Assembly (NCBI GenBank): GCA_910586945.1
Contig: CAJULO010000004.1
Coordinates: forward strand, 62,001 to 126,000
Direction of reading: 5' to 3'
DNA: 64,000 nucleotides
DNA from: an uncultured Christensenellaceae bacterium
GTDB lineage: Bacteria > Bacillota > Clostridia > Christensenellales > Borkfalkiaceae
In this document: one piece after another, positions 45,981-54,886 of the stretch
How the letters are laid out: each line of letters opens with the position of its first letter
Numbering within the stretch: position 1 is the stretch's first letter
Notes under the pieces: model-generated
Database searches by the model: none
The model's input: the letters and a program-made list of their open reading frames with translations, nothing else
What the model was told of the DNA's origin: nothing
Translations under genes and position numbers: made by a program

Positions 45981-46721
45981 TTAAAATTCATCATTCTCTT
46001 CAGGTAGCTCTACATTATGGTAGACATTTTGCACATCATCTAAATCTTCAAGGCGTTCTAAAAGTTTTTCAAACTTATTTAAATTTTCAGCAGAAAGTTT
46101 TACTTTATTTTGTGGAACCATCATAACTTCTGCTTGTATAAATGTTAAATTTTTCTCTTCTAAAAATTTACGAACAGTTGAAAAAGTAGCTGGAGTTGTA
46201 TAAATTTCAAAAGCATCATCAAGGGTTATAATATCTTCCGCTCCAGCTTCAATAGCAAGTTCTGTAATATAGTCTTCGGTGCATTCTAAACTTCTCTCAA
46301 CAACAAGCAATCCTTTATGTGCAAACATATAGGTTACACATCCAGTACTGCCAAGTTCCCCGCCGCCTTTCGTTAAAGCTGCTCGCACATCTCCAGCTGT
46401 TCTATTTTTATTGTCAGTTAAAGTTTGTATAATTAAGGCACTTCCACTTACACCATAGCCTTCATATACAAGTTCTTCGTAGTTTGTACTTGCAAGCTCG
46501 CCTGCCGCCTTTTTAATGGAACGCATAATATTATCATTTGGCATATTATTTGCCTTTGCTTTTGCAATGGCATCGGCAAGTTTACTATTCGTCTCTGGAT
46601 TGGGATTCCCCTTTGCCGCTACCGCAATTTCTCTTCCAAGCTTTGTAAAAATTTTACCTCTTGCAGCATCCACTTTTCCCTTTCTTGCCTGTATATTGTG
46701 CCATTTACTATGTCCTGACAT
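45981..46721 (-). CDS. yebC: YebC/PmpR family protein
   Basis: A 246-residue member of the YebC family: MSGHSKWHNIQARKGKVDAARGK is the universal start, followed by PMP-type AVAAKGNPNPETN and VTYMF. Older work called it a transcription regulator; recent work links YebC proteins to ribosome function at proline-rich stretches. RBS AAGGAG is 8 nt upstream. Lies between a SPOUT methyltransferase gene and proA. Confidence 0.93.
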   Translation of the reverse strand: MSGHSKWHNIQARKGKVDAARGKIFTKLGREIAVAAKGNPNPETNSKLADAIAKAKANNMPNDNIMRSIKKAAGELASTNYEELVYEGYGVSGSALIIQTLTDNKNRTAGDVRAALTKGGGELGSTGCVTYMFAHKGLLVVERSLECTEDYITELAIEAGAEDIITLDDAFEIYTTPATFSTVRKFLEEKNLTFIQAEVMMVPQNKVKLSAENLNKFEKLLERLEDLDDVQNVYHNVELPEENDEF

Positions 46722-46740
46722 AAATAATTCTCCTTTCTTT

Positions 46741-47493
46741 TTATTTTTGCATACTAAACATTAGAATTGATGCCGCTACTGCTACATTTAAACTCTCTGC
46801 TTGTTTATGTATAGGTATGGTTACATATTCGAAGCAATATTGTTGTACTTCTTGACTAATTCCATTCCCTTCATTTCCTAAAACTAAACAACACTTTTCT
46901 GGAAAGTGATAATTTTGCAAATTTTTACCAGCTAAATCTGCTCCAATCATAATAGTATTTTCTAAGGCATCTAGCATTTCAGAAAATCCACCAATATGTA
47001 ACCGTACAAAAAAGATACTACTCATACTCGCTTGTACTGTTTTTGGAGAAAATGGATCTGCACAATTTTTTAAATAAATATCTTGTATACCAAAAGCATT
47101 TGCTGAACGCAAAATTGTCCCTATATTACCACAATCTTGAATTTCATCTAATAAAATTGCATTGCTTTGTGGACTTTTTATAGTCGTTTCTGGTATTGGC
47201 AAAACAGCTAAAATCCCCTGTGGCGATTTATTTGTACTTATATGAGCAAATAAAGTTTCTGGCACTTCAATGATTTGTATATCCTTATAGTTCTGTAATA
47301 GATACAAATAACTCTCTTTTTCTGCAAAACAGTCACTAACAATAATTTGCAAAATTTGTATATTATAGTTGAGAGCTTCTCGTACTTGTTTTTTCCCTTC
47401 AAGCAAATATTGTTTATATGCTCTGCGTCCTTTTTTAGATTGCAGAGCAATTATTTTTTGCATGATAGCATTCTGTTTGGATGTAATACGCAT
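46741..47493 (-). CDS. TrmH-family RNA 2'-O-methyltransferase
   Basis: A 250-residue SPOUT (SpoU) methyltransferase with the N-terminal substrate-binding domain and the three knot motifs: DEIQDCGNIGTILRSANAFG, GADLAGKNL and LVLGNEGNGISQEV, IPIHKQAESLNVAVAASIL. It methylates a ribose in rRNA or tRNA with SAM; the exact nucleotide is not known, and rRNA is the usual assignment when it follows rplT. It begins after the terminator of the infC operon, so it has its own weak promoter or read-through. Confidence 0.92.
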   Translation of the reverse strand: MRITSKQNAIMQKIIALQSKKGRRAYKQYLLEGKKQVREALNYNIQILQIIVSDCFAEKESYLYLLQNYKDIQIIEVPETLFAHISTNKSPQGILAVLPIPETTIKSPQSNAILLDEIQDCGNIGTILRSANAFGIQDIYLKNCADPFSPKTVQASMSSIFFVRLHIGGFSEMLDALENTIMIGADLAGKNLQNYHFPEKCCLVLGNEGNGISQEVQQYCFEYVTIPIHKQAESLNVAVAASILMFSMQK

Positions 47494-47560
47494 ATTGCAC
47501 CTATTCCTTTATGAGACATACATTTTGCAATTGTCCAGTAGGTAAAAATAAATACTAAAA

Positions 47561-47600
47561 AGATAAAAAACATCTTATTCGTTTAAGATGTTTTTTATCT
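47561..47600 (-). terminator. infC-rpmI-rplT terminator
   Basis: Perfect 17-bp inverted repeat AGATAAAAAACATCTTA with a 6-nt loop, one base from the rplT stop codon at 47602. Confidence 0.85.
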
Positions 47601-47601
47601 A

Positions 47602-47955
47602 TTAAGCAAGTGCAGTTTTTGCTTTTTCTGCAATAGCAGCAAATGTTGCAGAATCAGTTACAGCAATATCAGCTAAAACTTTTCTATTTAAATTAATGCC
47701 TGCTAATTTTAAACCGTGCATAAATTTACTGTAAGATAGACCATTTATTCTTGCAGCAGCATTTATTCTTGTAATCCATAAACTGCGAAAATCTCTCTTT
47801 CTAAGTCTTCTACCAATGTATGCATACATTAAAGACTTCATTACTGCTTCTCTAGCAATTCTATAAGAACGACTTTTAGAACCAAAATAACCTTTTGCTA
47901 ATTTAAATATCTTTCTGCGTTTTTTAACCGCATTAACACCTCTTTTAATACGCAT
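47602..47955 (-). CDS. rplT: Large ribosomal subunit protein bL20
   Basis: 117-residue L20, starting MRIKRGVNAVKKRRKIFKLAKG and with RSLWITRINAAAR. It is needed early in 50S assembly and, in Bacillus, represses its own operon through the mRNA leader. RBS AAGGAG is 9 nt before the ATG. It is third in the operon after infC and rpmI. Confidence 0.98.
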   Translation of the reverse strand: MRIKRGVNAVKKRRKIFKLAKGYFGSKSRSYRIAREAVMKSLMYAYIGRRLRKRDFRSLWITRINAAARINGLSYSKFMHGLKLAGINLNRKVLADIAVTDSATFAAIAEKAKTALA

Positions 47956-47977
47956 AATCTTATCTCCTTACAATACA

Positions 47978-48178
47978 TTATTTTTTATATGGTATCATAT
48001 TGCGAACTGTTATTTCTTGTGTTTCGTTAACATAGCCAACTTGTCTTAAATGTCTCTTTCTTTTTCTAGGTTTGTCCCCTGTGTTGTGGTTTTTACCTGC
48101 TTGTGCTCTCTTTATTCTACCACTAGCAGTAACGGAAAAGCGTTTTTTTGTTCCACTATGTGATTTTTGTTTTATCAT
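47978..48178 (-). CDS. rpmI: Large ribosomal subunit protein bL35
   Basis: 66-residue L35, recognisable by MIKQKSHSGTKKRFSVTASG and RKRKRHLRQ. It has a strong GGAGG site 7 nt upstream and lies between infC and rplT. Confidence 0.98.
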   Translation of the reverse strand: MIKQKSHSGTKKRFSVTASGRIKRAQAGKNHNTGDKPRKRKRHLRQVGYVNETQEITVRNMIPYKK

Positions 48179-48210
48179 TTTAAGACCTCCAAACTGATAT
48201 TACTTTTTAT

Positions 48211-48723
48211 TTATACTTTTGCTGGGGATAGCAACATAGTAATTGTTCTACCTTCGCTACTTGGTTTTTTATCCAAAATAGCTTTACCTTCTAAACTTTC
48301 AAAAAAGGTATTCATCACTTCAATCCCTAAAGATACATGTGCATTTTGTCTACCTCGCATACGAATAGATACCATAACTCTATTCCCACTCTCTAAAAAT
48401 TTTTGTGCATGACGCGCTTTAATATTTAAATCATTGGTATCAATGGTCATAGAAAGACGCACTTCTTTTACTTCAACCTGTTTTTGATTCTTTCTTGATT
48501 CCTTTTCCTTTTTTGCTTGTTCAAATTTAAACTTGCCATAGTCCATAATTTTGCAAACTGGTGGATTAGCTGTTGGCGATATTTTTACAAGGTCTAAATC
48601 AGCTTCATTGGCAATTGCCCATGCTTGCGTCGCTGACATTACTCCTAACTGTTGTCCATCTTCTCCTATTAGTCTAACTTCACGGTCTTTAATAGCGCCG
48701 TTTACCTGATGTTGTTCTTTAAT
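48211..48723 (-). CDS. infC: Translation initiation factor IF-3 with an AUU start codon
   Basis: IF-3 keeps the 30S subunit free and monitors start codons. The conserved N-domain DREVRLIGEDGQQLGVM is encoded upstream of the first ATG (48639), so translation must begin earlier. From the in-frame stop upstream there is no ATG, GTG or TTG before that region. The best start is ATT at 48723, with AAGGATGG 9 nt upstream. This gives 170 residues, the normal IF-3 length. An AUU start is the known autoregulation device of infC: IF-3 rejects it when abundant. It heads infC-rpmI-rplT and has a promoter and attenuator-like hairpin upstream. Confidence 0.95.
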   Translation of the reverse strand: MKEQHQVNGAIKDREVRLIGEDGQQLGVMSATQAWAIANEADLDLVKISPTANPPVCKIMDYGKFKFEQAKKEKESRKNQKQVEVKEVRLSMTIDTNDLNIKARHAQKFLESGNRVMVSIRMRGRQNAHVSLGIEVMNTFFESLEGKAILDKKPSSEGRTITMLLSPAKV

Positions 48724-48756
48724 TGTTATGCACCATCCTTGCTAAAATTTTATAAA

Positions 48757-48792
48757 TAAAAACGAGTTCGTAAAGAATACAAACTCGCTTTT
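48757..48792 (-). promoter_or_regulatory. Leader terminator/attenuator of the infC operon (L20-leader-like)
   Basis: In the RNA, GCGAGUU and AACUCGU pair (with one G-U pair at the base, and A4/U5 outer pairs) around a 13-nt loop, followed by U5. It lies between the promoter and infC. An upstream segment (48878-48887) can pair with the 5' arm at 8 of 10 positions, so a terminator/antiterminator switch is possible. Its resemblance to the Bacillus L20 leader is positional only. Confidence 0.6.
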
Positions 48793-48908
48793 CATACAAA
48801 ATATATGATATAGAAAATTCTATATAATATTATTATACTATATGCTATATGCACTTGTGTAACTTATTTGCCACAAGGCGAGAATGTACTTCTACTTTAC
48901 TATTTAGT

Positions 48909-48937
48909 ATAATATCAAAATTTCAATCAAAAGTCAA
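48909..48937 (-). promoter_or_regulatory. infC operon promoter
   Basis: TTGACT (48932-48937), 17 nt, TATTAT (48909-48914) on the minus strand. The transcript would begin near 48902, leaving a leader of about 180 nt. Confidence 0.8.
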
Positions 48938-48953
48938 TCATTTTTTCTCATTT

Positions 48954-50903
48954 TTAAAAAATAATTTTTTCGTCATTTTCTCTTCTAAGTTTTGCAATCA
49001 CTTGTTCAAGAGACATACTCTCATTCTCTACCCCTTGCCCACGCGTACGCACAGATACTGTATTGCTTTCCGCTTCCTTTTCACCTACAATCAACATATA
49101 AGGAATTTTTTCAAGTTGTGCCTCTCTAATTTTATAGCCAATTTTTTCGTTGCGTTTATCCACTTCAACACGAAGTCCTAATAGACGCATTGCCCGCTCT
49201 ACTTTCTGTGCATATGGTAAAAATTTATCACTTACCGGCAAAATGATTGCCTGTGTTGGAGAGAGCCATAGAGGAAATGCCCCTGCATATTTTTCAATTA
49301 AAAGTGCAAGTGTGCGTTCATAGCATCCAATGGAGCTACGATGAATAATATATGGATAAGTCTTTACTCCTTGTTCGTTAATATAGGTCATATCAAAGTT
49401 TTTTGCAAGAAACATATCCACTTGAATGGTAATTAAAGTATCTTCCTTTCCGTGTACATTTTTAATTTGTATATCTAGTTTTGGTCCGTAAAATGCTGCT
49501 TCACCCACACCTACAGTATAGTCTATTTTTAAGTGATTTAATATCTTTTCCATTGTCCTCTCAGCTACATTCCATGTCTCAGGGTCATGAATATACTTGT
49601 CATTTTTAGCATTTGGATCCCATTTTGAAAAACGATATTTGACATCATCTTCTAGTCCAAAAGTTTTAAGTACATAACAAACAAGGTCTACTACGCCAGC
49701 AAATTCCTCTTCCAACTGTTCCGGTGCAACGACCAAATGTCCATCACTCAATGTAAATTGACGCAAACGAATTAGTCCATGCATCTCCCCGCTGTTTTCA
49801 TTACGAAAGAGTGTGGAAGTCTCATTATAACGGAGCGGTAAATCTCTATAACTCTTTAAGCCATTATTAAAGATTGTATATTGGAATGGACAGGTCATTG
49901 GACGCAATGCCATCACTTCATCCCTTTCATTTTCTTCATCACCAACAACAAACATACCATCTTTGTAATGTTGCCAGTGTCCAGAGATTTTATATAAATC
50001 ACTCTTTGCCATATAAGGTGTTTTCGTCAACTTATAGCCTCTTCTTTCCTCTTCATCTTCGACAAAACGACTCATAATTTGTAAAATTTTTGCCCCTTTT
50101 GGCATGAATAGAGGTAGACCTTGTCCGATATTATTATCTGTCATAAATATACCTAGTTCGCGACCAATTTTATTGTGGTCGCGTTTTTTTGCCTCTTCCA
50201 CTGCTTCAAGATAAGCTATGAGTTCTTCCTTTTTTTCAAATGCTGTCCCATAAATTCTGGTTAGCATTTTATTATTTTCATTCCCTCTCCAATAGGCACC
50301 GGTTACTGATAACAATTTAAAAGCTTTTATCCCCCCTGTGCTTGGCAAATGTACACCGCGACACAAGTCAACAAAACCACCTTGCTTATAAAAAGATATT
50401 TCAGTAGCAATAGGTAAATTTTGAATCAACTCTAACTTATAATTTTCCCCATATCTTTGCATGAGTTGAATTGCCTCCTTTCTAGGAAGGGTAAATCTTT
50501 CAATGGCAAAATTACTTTTAATAATTTTTTTCATCTCCTCTTCAATCTGTGCTAAATTATCCTGTGTAATAGGTGTTGTAAAGTCGATATCATAATAAAA
50601 ACCATTTTCAATTGTTGGACCTATACCTAGTTTACAAGTTGGCCAAATTTGTTTTACTGCTTGTGCTAAAATGTGTGCTGTAGTATGTCTATAGACATCT
50701 AATCCCTCTCTATCTTTTAAAGTGATAATTTCTAAAGTACAATCTCTCGCAATCACTGTTGATAAATCGACAAGTTGTCCATTGACTTTGGCACAGACTG
50801 CAACGCGTGCCAATCCTTCGCTTATTCTTTTTGCAATATCTGCAACAGTGTGTGGATGTTCAAAATATTTTTTTGCTCCGTCCTTTAAAGTTACTTCTAT
50901 CAT
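48954..50903 (-). CDS. thrS: Threonyl-tRNA synthetase
   Basis: ThrS charges tRNA-Thr. The 649-residue protein has TGS (MIEVTLKDG), the SAD editing domain with HTTAHILAQAV and the distal Cys-containing VDLCRGVHLPSTG, and the class II core MRPMTCPFQYTIF, RNENSGEMHGLIRLRQF (motif 2), YGPKLDIQI, and the anticodon-binding domain (TQAIILPVSDK). The open frame extends to 51005, but the T-box leader lies there and family members begin at MIEV; RBS AAGGAG is 7 nt upstream of 50903. It is regulated by the T-box. Confidence 0.98.
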   Translation of the reverse strand: MIEVTLKDGAKKYFEHPHTVADIAKRISEGLARVAVCAKVNGQLVDLSTVIARDCTLEIITLKDREGLDVYRHTTAHILAQAVKQIWPTCKLGIGPTIENGFYYDIDFTTPITQDNLAQIEEEMKKIIKSNFAIERFTLPRKEAIQLMQRYGENYKLELIQNLPIATEISFYKQGGFVDLCRGVHLPSTGGIKAFKLLSVTGAYWRGNENNKMLTRIYGTAFEKKEELIAYLEAVEEAKKRDHNKIGRELGIFMTDNNIGQGLPLFMPKGAKILQIMSRFVEDEEERRGYKLTKTPYMAKSDLYKISGHWQHYKDGMFVVGDEENERDEVMALRPMTCPFQYTIFNNGLKSYRDLPLRYNETSTLFRNENSGEMHGLIRLRQFTLSDGHLVVAPEQLEEEFAGVVDLVCYVLKTFGLEDDVKYRFSKWDPNAKNDKYIHDPETWNVAERTMEKILNHLKIDYTVGVGEAAFYGPKLDIQIKNVHGKEDTLITIQVDMFLAKNFDMTYINEQGVKTYPYIIHRSSIGCYERTLALLIEKYAGAFPLWLSPTQAIILPVSDKFLPYAQKVERAMRLLGLRVEVDKRNEKIGYKIREAQLEKIPYMLIVGEKEAESNTVSVRTRGQGVENESMSLEQVIAKLRRENDEKIIF

Positions 50904-50944
50904 ATTCTTCTCCTTTATTCTATAAAGATTTCTTATAAAATAAA

Positions 50945-51178
50945 ACGCCCCTAAACAATTGTTGTTTAAGGACGCTTTTTTGCGTGGTTCCACCTTAATT
51001 GTCAATTTTAAAAATTGACCACTTTTTCTTTTTTGATAGAAAAGATAAAAACTATCTCACCTAAAAGAGTGGTTTCATGTAAACGCTTTACTATGCAACT
51101 TTCAGCCACGATTGCACTCTCTTATTGTAAAGACTTGTTTACACTACTTGTCTCTTTATCCTAGGCAAATTTAATTTC
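50945..51178 (-). promoter_or_regulatory. T-box riboswitch (threonine) controlling thrS
   Basis: On the minus strand the leader shows all T-box landmarks: the stem I distal element GGCUGAAAG (51101-51109), a specifier in GAA-ACC-AC with codon ACC (Thr) at 51071-51073, the antiterminator box AAGGUGGAACCACG (50984-50997) whose UGGA would pair with an NCCA end, and the terminator GCGUCCUUAAACAA / UUGUUUAGGGGCGU plus U-run (50945-50975). Uncharged tRNA-Thr would stabilise the antiterminator and turn thrS on. Promoter follows at 51185-51213. Confidence 0.95.
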
Positions 51179-51184
51179 ATACAT

Positions 51185-51213
51185 AGATTAGCACGAATTT
51201 TTCTATTTGTCAA
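51185..51213 (-). promoter_or_regulatory. thrS promoter
   Basis: TTGACA (51208-51213), 17 nt, TAATCT with TGC before it (51185-51190). It begins immediately after the stop codon region of the ytxC-like gene. Confidence 0.7.
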
Positions 51214-51239
51214 ATAAATTTTAATAATTTTTTTCAATT

Positions 51240-51974
51240 TTATGAACTAAAAAAACCAACCCGACCGGCGTAATAACTTTTTAAAAAGCTTTCCTGTTTT
51301 GAAGATAACGCAGTCAAGCATTCCACTTTACCAGCACAACTGAGTACAATTTCACGTAGACTATTTAATTCTCTGCCTCCTTCTTCAATCAAATCGGCAC
51401 GACGTAACCGGCGACATCTACTGTCATATACCTTTTGCCCCTTTAAAAAAACTTTGCCCTTTCTACCACCAATTAAATACTCCATAAAATCGGCAAGTTG
51501 CTTTTTGCTGAAAGAAGAGGGTAGACAGTTGATAACTCCCTTCCATTTTTTTTGCAGTGCACATAATCTGAAATTATAAAATCCGTCAATCGTGTGCTCC
51601 TGCATCTCTTCTAAATAACTGACTAAATATTTTCGCTCTTCTGGAAAATCCGCAGCTATTATAGAAGCATAGAGAATTTCTATATCCTCTTTATTGAGTC
51701 CAGCAATTTTAATATTCTGTTTTAAATAATCATATTTATATCCTATACATATAACTTCAGCTACCTTTTCAGCAATACTATATTTTAATAGGGATGCCAT
51801 ATTGCCACTTGCTTCAACTTGTAAAATTGCTCTATCTCCTTGAAAAGCAATATTACTCTGTATACCTTCCTTGCCTTGCAGGACATTGGCTACATAAGCA
51901 ATATATCTACAATTTTTTTGTTTGTCACTTACACGAATATTTTGCATACATTCAGTGTATGCATCATTATGCAT
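51240..51974 (-). CDS. YtxC-like sporulation-associated protein
   Basis: A 244-residue soluble protein. The central segment EHTIDGFYNFRLCALQKKW and the later FMEYLIGGRKGKV resemble the conserved part of the YtxC family, which lies upstream of thrS in many Clostridia. The match is moderate, helped by the same location here. YtxC has a sporulation-linked expression pattern; its role is not known. No ribosome binding site precedes either candidate start (51974 or 51947), and the start region holds an 8-bp inverted repeat (51943-51963), so the true start is uncertain. Confidence 0.6.
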   Translation of the reverse strand: MHNDAYTECMQNIRVSDKQKNCRYIAYVANVLQGKEGIQSNIAFQGDRAILQVEASGNMASLLKYSIAEKVAEVICIGYKYDYLKQNIKIAGLNKEDIEILYASIIAADFPEERKYLVSYLEEMQEHTIDGFYNFRLCALQKKWKGVINCLPSSFSKKQLADFMEYLIGGRKGKVFLKGQKVYDSRCRRLRRADLIEEGGRELNSLREIVLSCAGKVECLTALSSKQESFLKSYYAGRVGFFSS

Positions 51975-52021
51975 TTTATTTACAATTTTTTAAAAATTTA
52001 TAAACTTTATTTATTTACTAC

Positions 52022-52050
52022 TTGCTTATACAGCAAAAAAATAGTATAAT
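52022..52050 (+). promoter_or_regulatory. Promoter of the PLDc_N-like gene and leuS
   Basis: TTGCTT, 17 nt, perfect TATAAT on the plus strand, 34 nt before the ATG at 52085. Confidence 0.8.
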
Positions 52051-52084
52051 GTAAATAAAAAATTCTATTTAGGAGTATTTTTTT

Positions 52085-52417
52085 ATGGCTCTATGGTTAA
52101 AAATTTTAATTGTATTTTTAGCAGTGCATTATGCCCTTGCTATTGCAGTAATCTTTTTCGTATTAAAAGATAATTTAAATACTGGTGTAAAAATTAGACG
52201 ATTTAAATTGATTTTTTGGAATTTATTTGTACTATTGCTTCCCATATTTGGTCCACTTATTTATTGTATTTATAGGTTATGTACAAAATCTAAAGCACTA
52301 CCGAACAGTACTACTGGTACAGAATATATAAATAGTGGTACTGCAAATACAGAGGAAATAGTAAAAACAGAATTAGAAATAAAAGAGAATTTAACCACCA
52401 AAAATGAGGACGAATAA
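52085..52417 (+). CDS. Small membrane protein with PLDc_N-like domain
   Basis: 110 residues: helices at about 3-25 and 42-63, the second ending in LLLPIFGPLIYCIYRL, the pattern of PLDc_N domains (W-x-L-x5-P-x2-G-x2-Y), then a hydrophilic Thr/Glu-rich tail. PLDc_N occurs at the N-terminus of cardiolipin synthases and alone in small proteins; the phospholipase part is absent here. RBS AGGAG is 8 nt upstream. The stop codon is 2 nt from the leuS ATG, so the two are one operon. Confidence 0.7.
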   Translation: MALWLKILIVFLAVHYALAIAVIFFVLKDNLNTGVKIRRFKLIFWNLFVLLLPIFGPLIYCIYRLCTKSKALPNSTTGTEYINSGTANTEEIVKTELEIKENLTTKNEDE

Positions 52418-52419
52418 CT

Positions 52420-54846
52420 ATGGATATGCAAAAAATTGAAAAAAAATGGCAAAAAAAATGGCAGGAAATAGATCTAGCAAAAATAGATAGAAGTAAATTA
52501 GATAAAAAAATGTATATATTGGAAATGTTTTCCTATCCATCTGGTTCCAAATTGCATGTTGGACATTGGTATAATTATGGACCTACAGATAGTTATGCTC
52601 GTTTTAAAAAAATGCAGGGATATGAAGTATTTCAACCAATGGGTTTTGATGCCTTTGGTCTACCTGCTGAAAACTATGCCATTAAAACACAGATACATCC
52701 TAAAGATAGCACGGAACAAAATATTGATACAATGCATAAGCAACTACAAAAAATTGGCGCAATTTTTGATTGGGATGCAGAAGTCATTACCTGTCGAGAA
52801 GACTATTATAAATGGACACAATGGTTATTTTTACAGTTATATAAAAATGGTCTTGCATATAGAAAAGAAGCCCCAGTCAATTGGTGTCCTAGCTGTCATA
52901 CCGTTTTAGCAAATGAACAGGTACAACAAGGTGGTTGTGAACGCTGTGGTACAACTGTTGTAAAAAAGAATTTAACACAGTGGTTCTTTAAAATTACAGA
53001 CTATGCTGAACAACTTTTAATAGGTCTTGATAGATTAGACTGGCCTGAAAAGACAAAATTGATGCAAAAAAATTGGATTGGTAAATCCACTGGTGCACAA
53101 GTGCAGTTTAGATGTGAAAGTGGCGACATTTTAGATATTTTCACCACGAGAATAGATACTATTTTTGGTGTAAGTTATATAGCTCTTGCCCCAGAACATC
53201 CCCTCGTACAAAAATTAACAGCAAGGGATATACAACGCAATGTAGAACATTATATCGACCAAACCGCTACTATGAATGAAATTGAGCGTCTATCTACCAC
53301 AAAAGAAAAAACAGGTATTTTTATTGGACATTATGCTCTACATCCACTCACGGGCAAAAAGATACCTATATTTATTGCCGATTATGTTTTAAATAGCTAT
53401 GGCACTGGTGCTGTTATGGGAGTACCTGCACATGATGAACGAGATTTTCTATTTGCAAAGAGATTTCATTTACCAATACAACCAGTAATTTATAATGAAT
53501 CTGATGCATTGCCTTATACAGAATATGGCAAATTGATAAATAGTAAGCAGTTTAATGGTCTTATGGCTGAAGTGGCACAAGAGCAAATTCTCAACTATTT
53601 AGAAAAAAGAAATTTAGGATATAAAAAGGTAAACTATCGTTTACGCGATTGGCTTATCTCCAGACAGCGCTACTGGGGAGCTCCAATTCCTATTCTCTAC
53701 TGTCCAGCCTGCGGTATTGTACCTGTCCCTGAAAATGATTTGCCTGTTACACTTCCGTATGCTGTAGAATTTAAGCCGGATGGCAAATCACCACTTGCAA
53801 AATCAAAAGAATTTATGCATACAACCTGTCCACAATGTGGTAAACCTGCTACGCGTGAAGTGGATACATTGGATACTTTTGTATGTTCTAGCTGGTATTT
53901 TTTACGATATCCTGACTCTCAAAATAGAGAAAAACCTTTTGATAGCGAAATAATAAATCAATTTTTACCAGTTGATAAATATGTCGGTGGTGCAGAGCAT
54001 GCATGTATGCATTTGTTATATGCGCGTTTTATCACAAAAGTTTTATATGATTTAAAGTACATCAACTTTGATGAACCCTTTACATCCCTTGTGCATCAGG
54101 GTTTAATTTTAGGACCAGATGGGAATAAAATGTCTAAGAGTTTAGGGAATGTAGTTTCACCAGATACATTTATTGACCAATATGGTGCAGATATCTTTAG
54201 ATTGTATTTAATGTTTGGATTTTCTTATACAGACGGTGGAGCATGGAATGATGACGGTTTAAAATCAATAGCAAAATTTTTAGATAGAATTGAACGGTTA
54301 ATTACAAAATTTTTACAAGAAGAAAAATCTAAGCAAAAGAATTTTGATATAACAAGTGCTGAAAAAGAACTTTTGTATATGCAAAACAATGCAATAGAAC
54401 AGGTTACAAAAGATTTAGAAGCATTCTCCTTTAATACAGCAATTGCAAGACTTATGGAATATCTAAATACTTTACAAAAATACGATGCATTGCAAAGAAA
54501 AAATTATCAACTTTTAAGACAATCTATTGAAAAATTTATTCTTTTACTTGCTCCAGCAACCCCACATTTTAGTGAAGAAGTATGGGAAATGCTTGGACAT
54601 AATCGTTCTATCTTTTTAGAAAAATATCCTATTTGTGATAAAAATGCACTTATTCGTGAAGAAGTTGAATATGCACTGCAAATCAATAGTAAAATTAAAT
54701 GTAAATTGATGATTGCATCTAAATGGAGGCAAGAAGAAATTGCAGAATATGTGCAAACAAACACTGAAGTATTAGCATATACAGAAAATAAACCAATCAA
54801 AAAAATTATTATTGTACCAAATAAACTTATCAACATTATTCTTTAA
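52420..54846 (+). CDS. leuS: Leucyl-tRNA synthetase
   Basis: LeuS charges tRNA-Leu. The 808-residue class I enzyme has the HIGH-type motif HVGHWYNYG, a zinc-type NWCPSCHTVLANEQV segment, the editing domain TTRIDTIFGVSYIALAPEH, the KMSKS loop GNKMSKSLGN, the ASWYFLRY-like SSWYFLRY region and the C-terminal anticodon part. RBS GAGGA is 9 nt before the ATG. No T-box lies upstream, unlike thrS, so control is at the promoter of the small membrane protein. Confidence 0.98.
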   Translation: MDMQKIEKKWQKKWQEIDLAKIDRSKLDKKMYILEMFSYPSGSKLHVGHWYNYGPTDSYARFKKMQGYEVFQPMGFDAFGLPAENYAIKTQIHPKDSTEQNIDTMHKQLQKIGAIFDWDAEVITCREDYYKWTQWLFLQLYKNGLAYRKEAPVNWCPSCHTVLANEQVQQGGCERCGTTVVKKNLTQWFFKITDYAEQLLIGLDRLDWPEKTKLMQKNWIGKSTGAQVQFRCESGDILDIFTTRIDTIFGVSYIALAPEHPLVQKLTARDIQRNVEHYIDQTATMNEIERLSTTKEKTGIFIGHYALHPLTGKKIPIFIADYVLNSYGTGAVMGVPAHDERDFLFAKRFHLPIQPVIYNESDALPYTEYGKLINSKQFNGLMAEVAQEQILNYLEKRNLGYKKVNYRLRDWLISRQRYWGAPIPILYCPACGIVPVPENDLPVTLPYAVEFKPDGKSPLAKSKEFMHTTCPQCGKPATREVDTLDTFVCSSWYFLRYPDSQNREKPFDSEIINQFLPVDKYVGGAEHACMHLLYARFITKVLYDLKYINFDEPFTSLVHQGLILGPDGNKMSKSLGNVVSPDTFIDQYGADIFRLYLMFGFSYTDGGAWNDDGLKSIAKFLDRIERLITKFLQEEKSKQKNFDITSAEKELLYMQNNAIEQVTKDLEAFSFNTAIARLMEYLNTLQKYDALQRKNYQLLRQSIEKFILLLAPATPHFSEEVWEMLGHNRSIFLEKYPICDKNALIREEVEYALQINSKIKCKLMIASKWRQEEIAEYVQTNTEVLAYTENKPIKKIIIVPNKLINIIL

Positions 54847-54886
54847 AAAATAAAAAGATAGCTTTAAAGCTATCTTTTTATTTTTT
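54845..54886. terminator. Shared bidirectional terminator of leuS and the hydratase gene
   Basis: A perfect 42-nt palindrome with the core GATAGCTTT/AAAGCTATC and A/T flanks. It includes part of the leuS stop codon and the stop codon plus last two lysine codons of the opposing gene. Confidence 0.9.

Noticed and set aside
50904..51005. In-frame extension of thrS upstream of MIEV
   Set aside because: It overlaps the T-box terminator and antiterminator and lacks family similarity; the RBS at 50903 is better.
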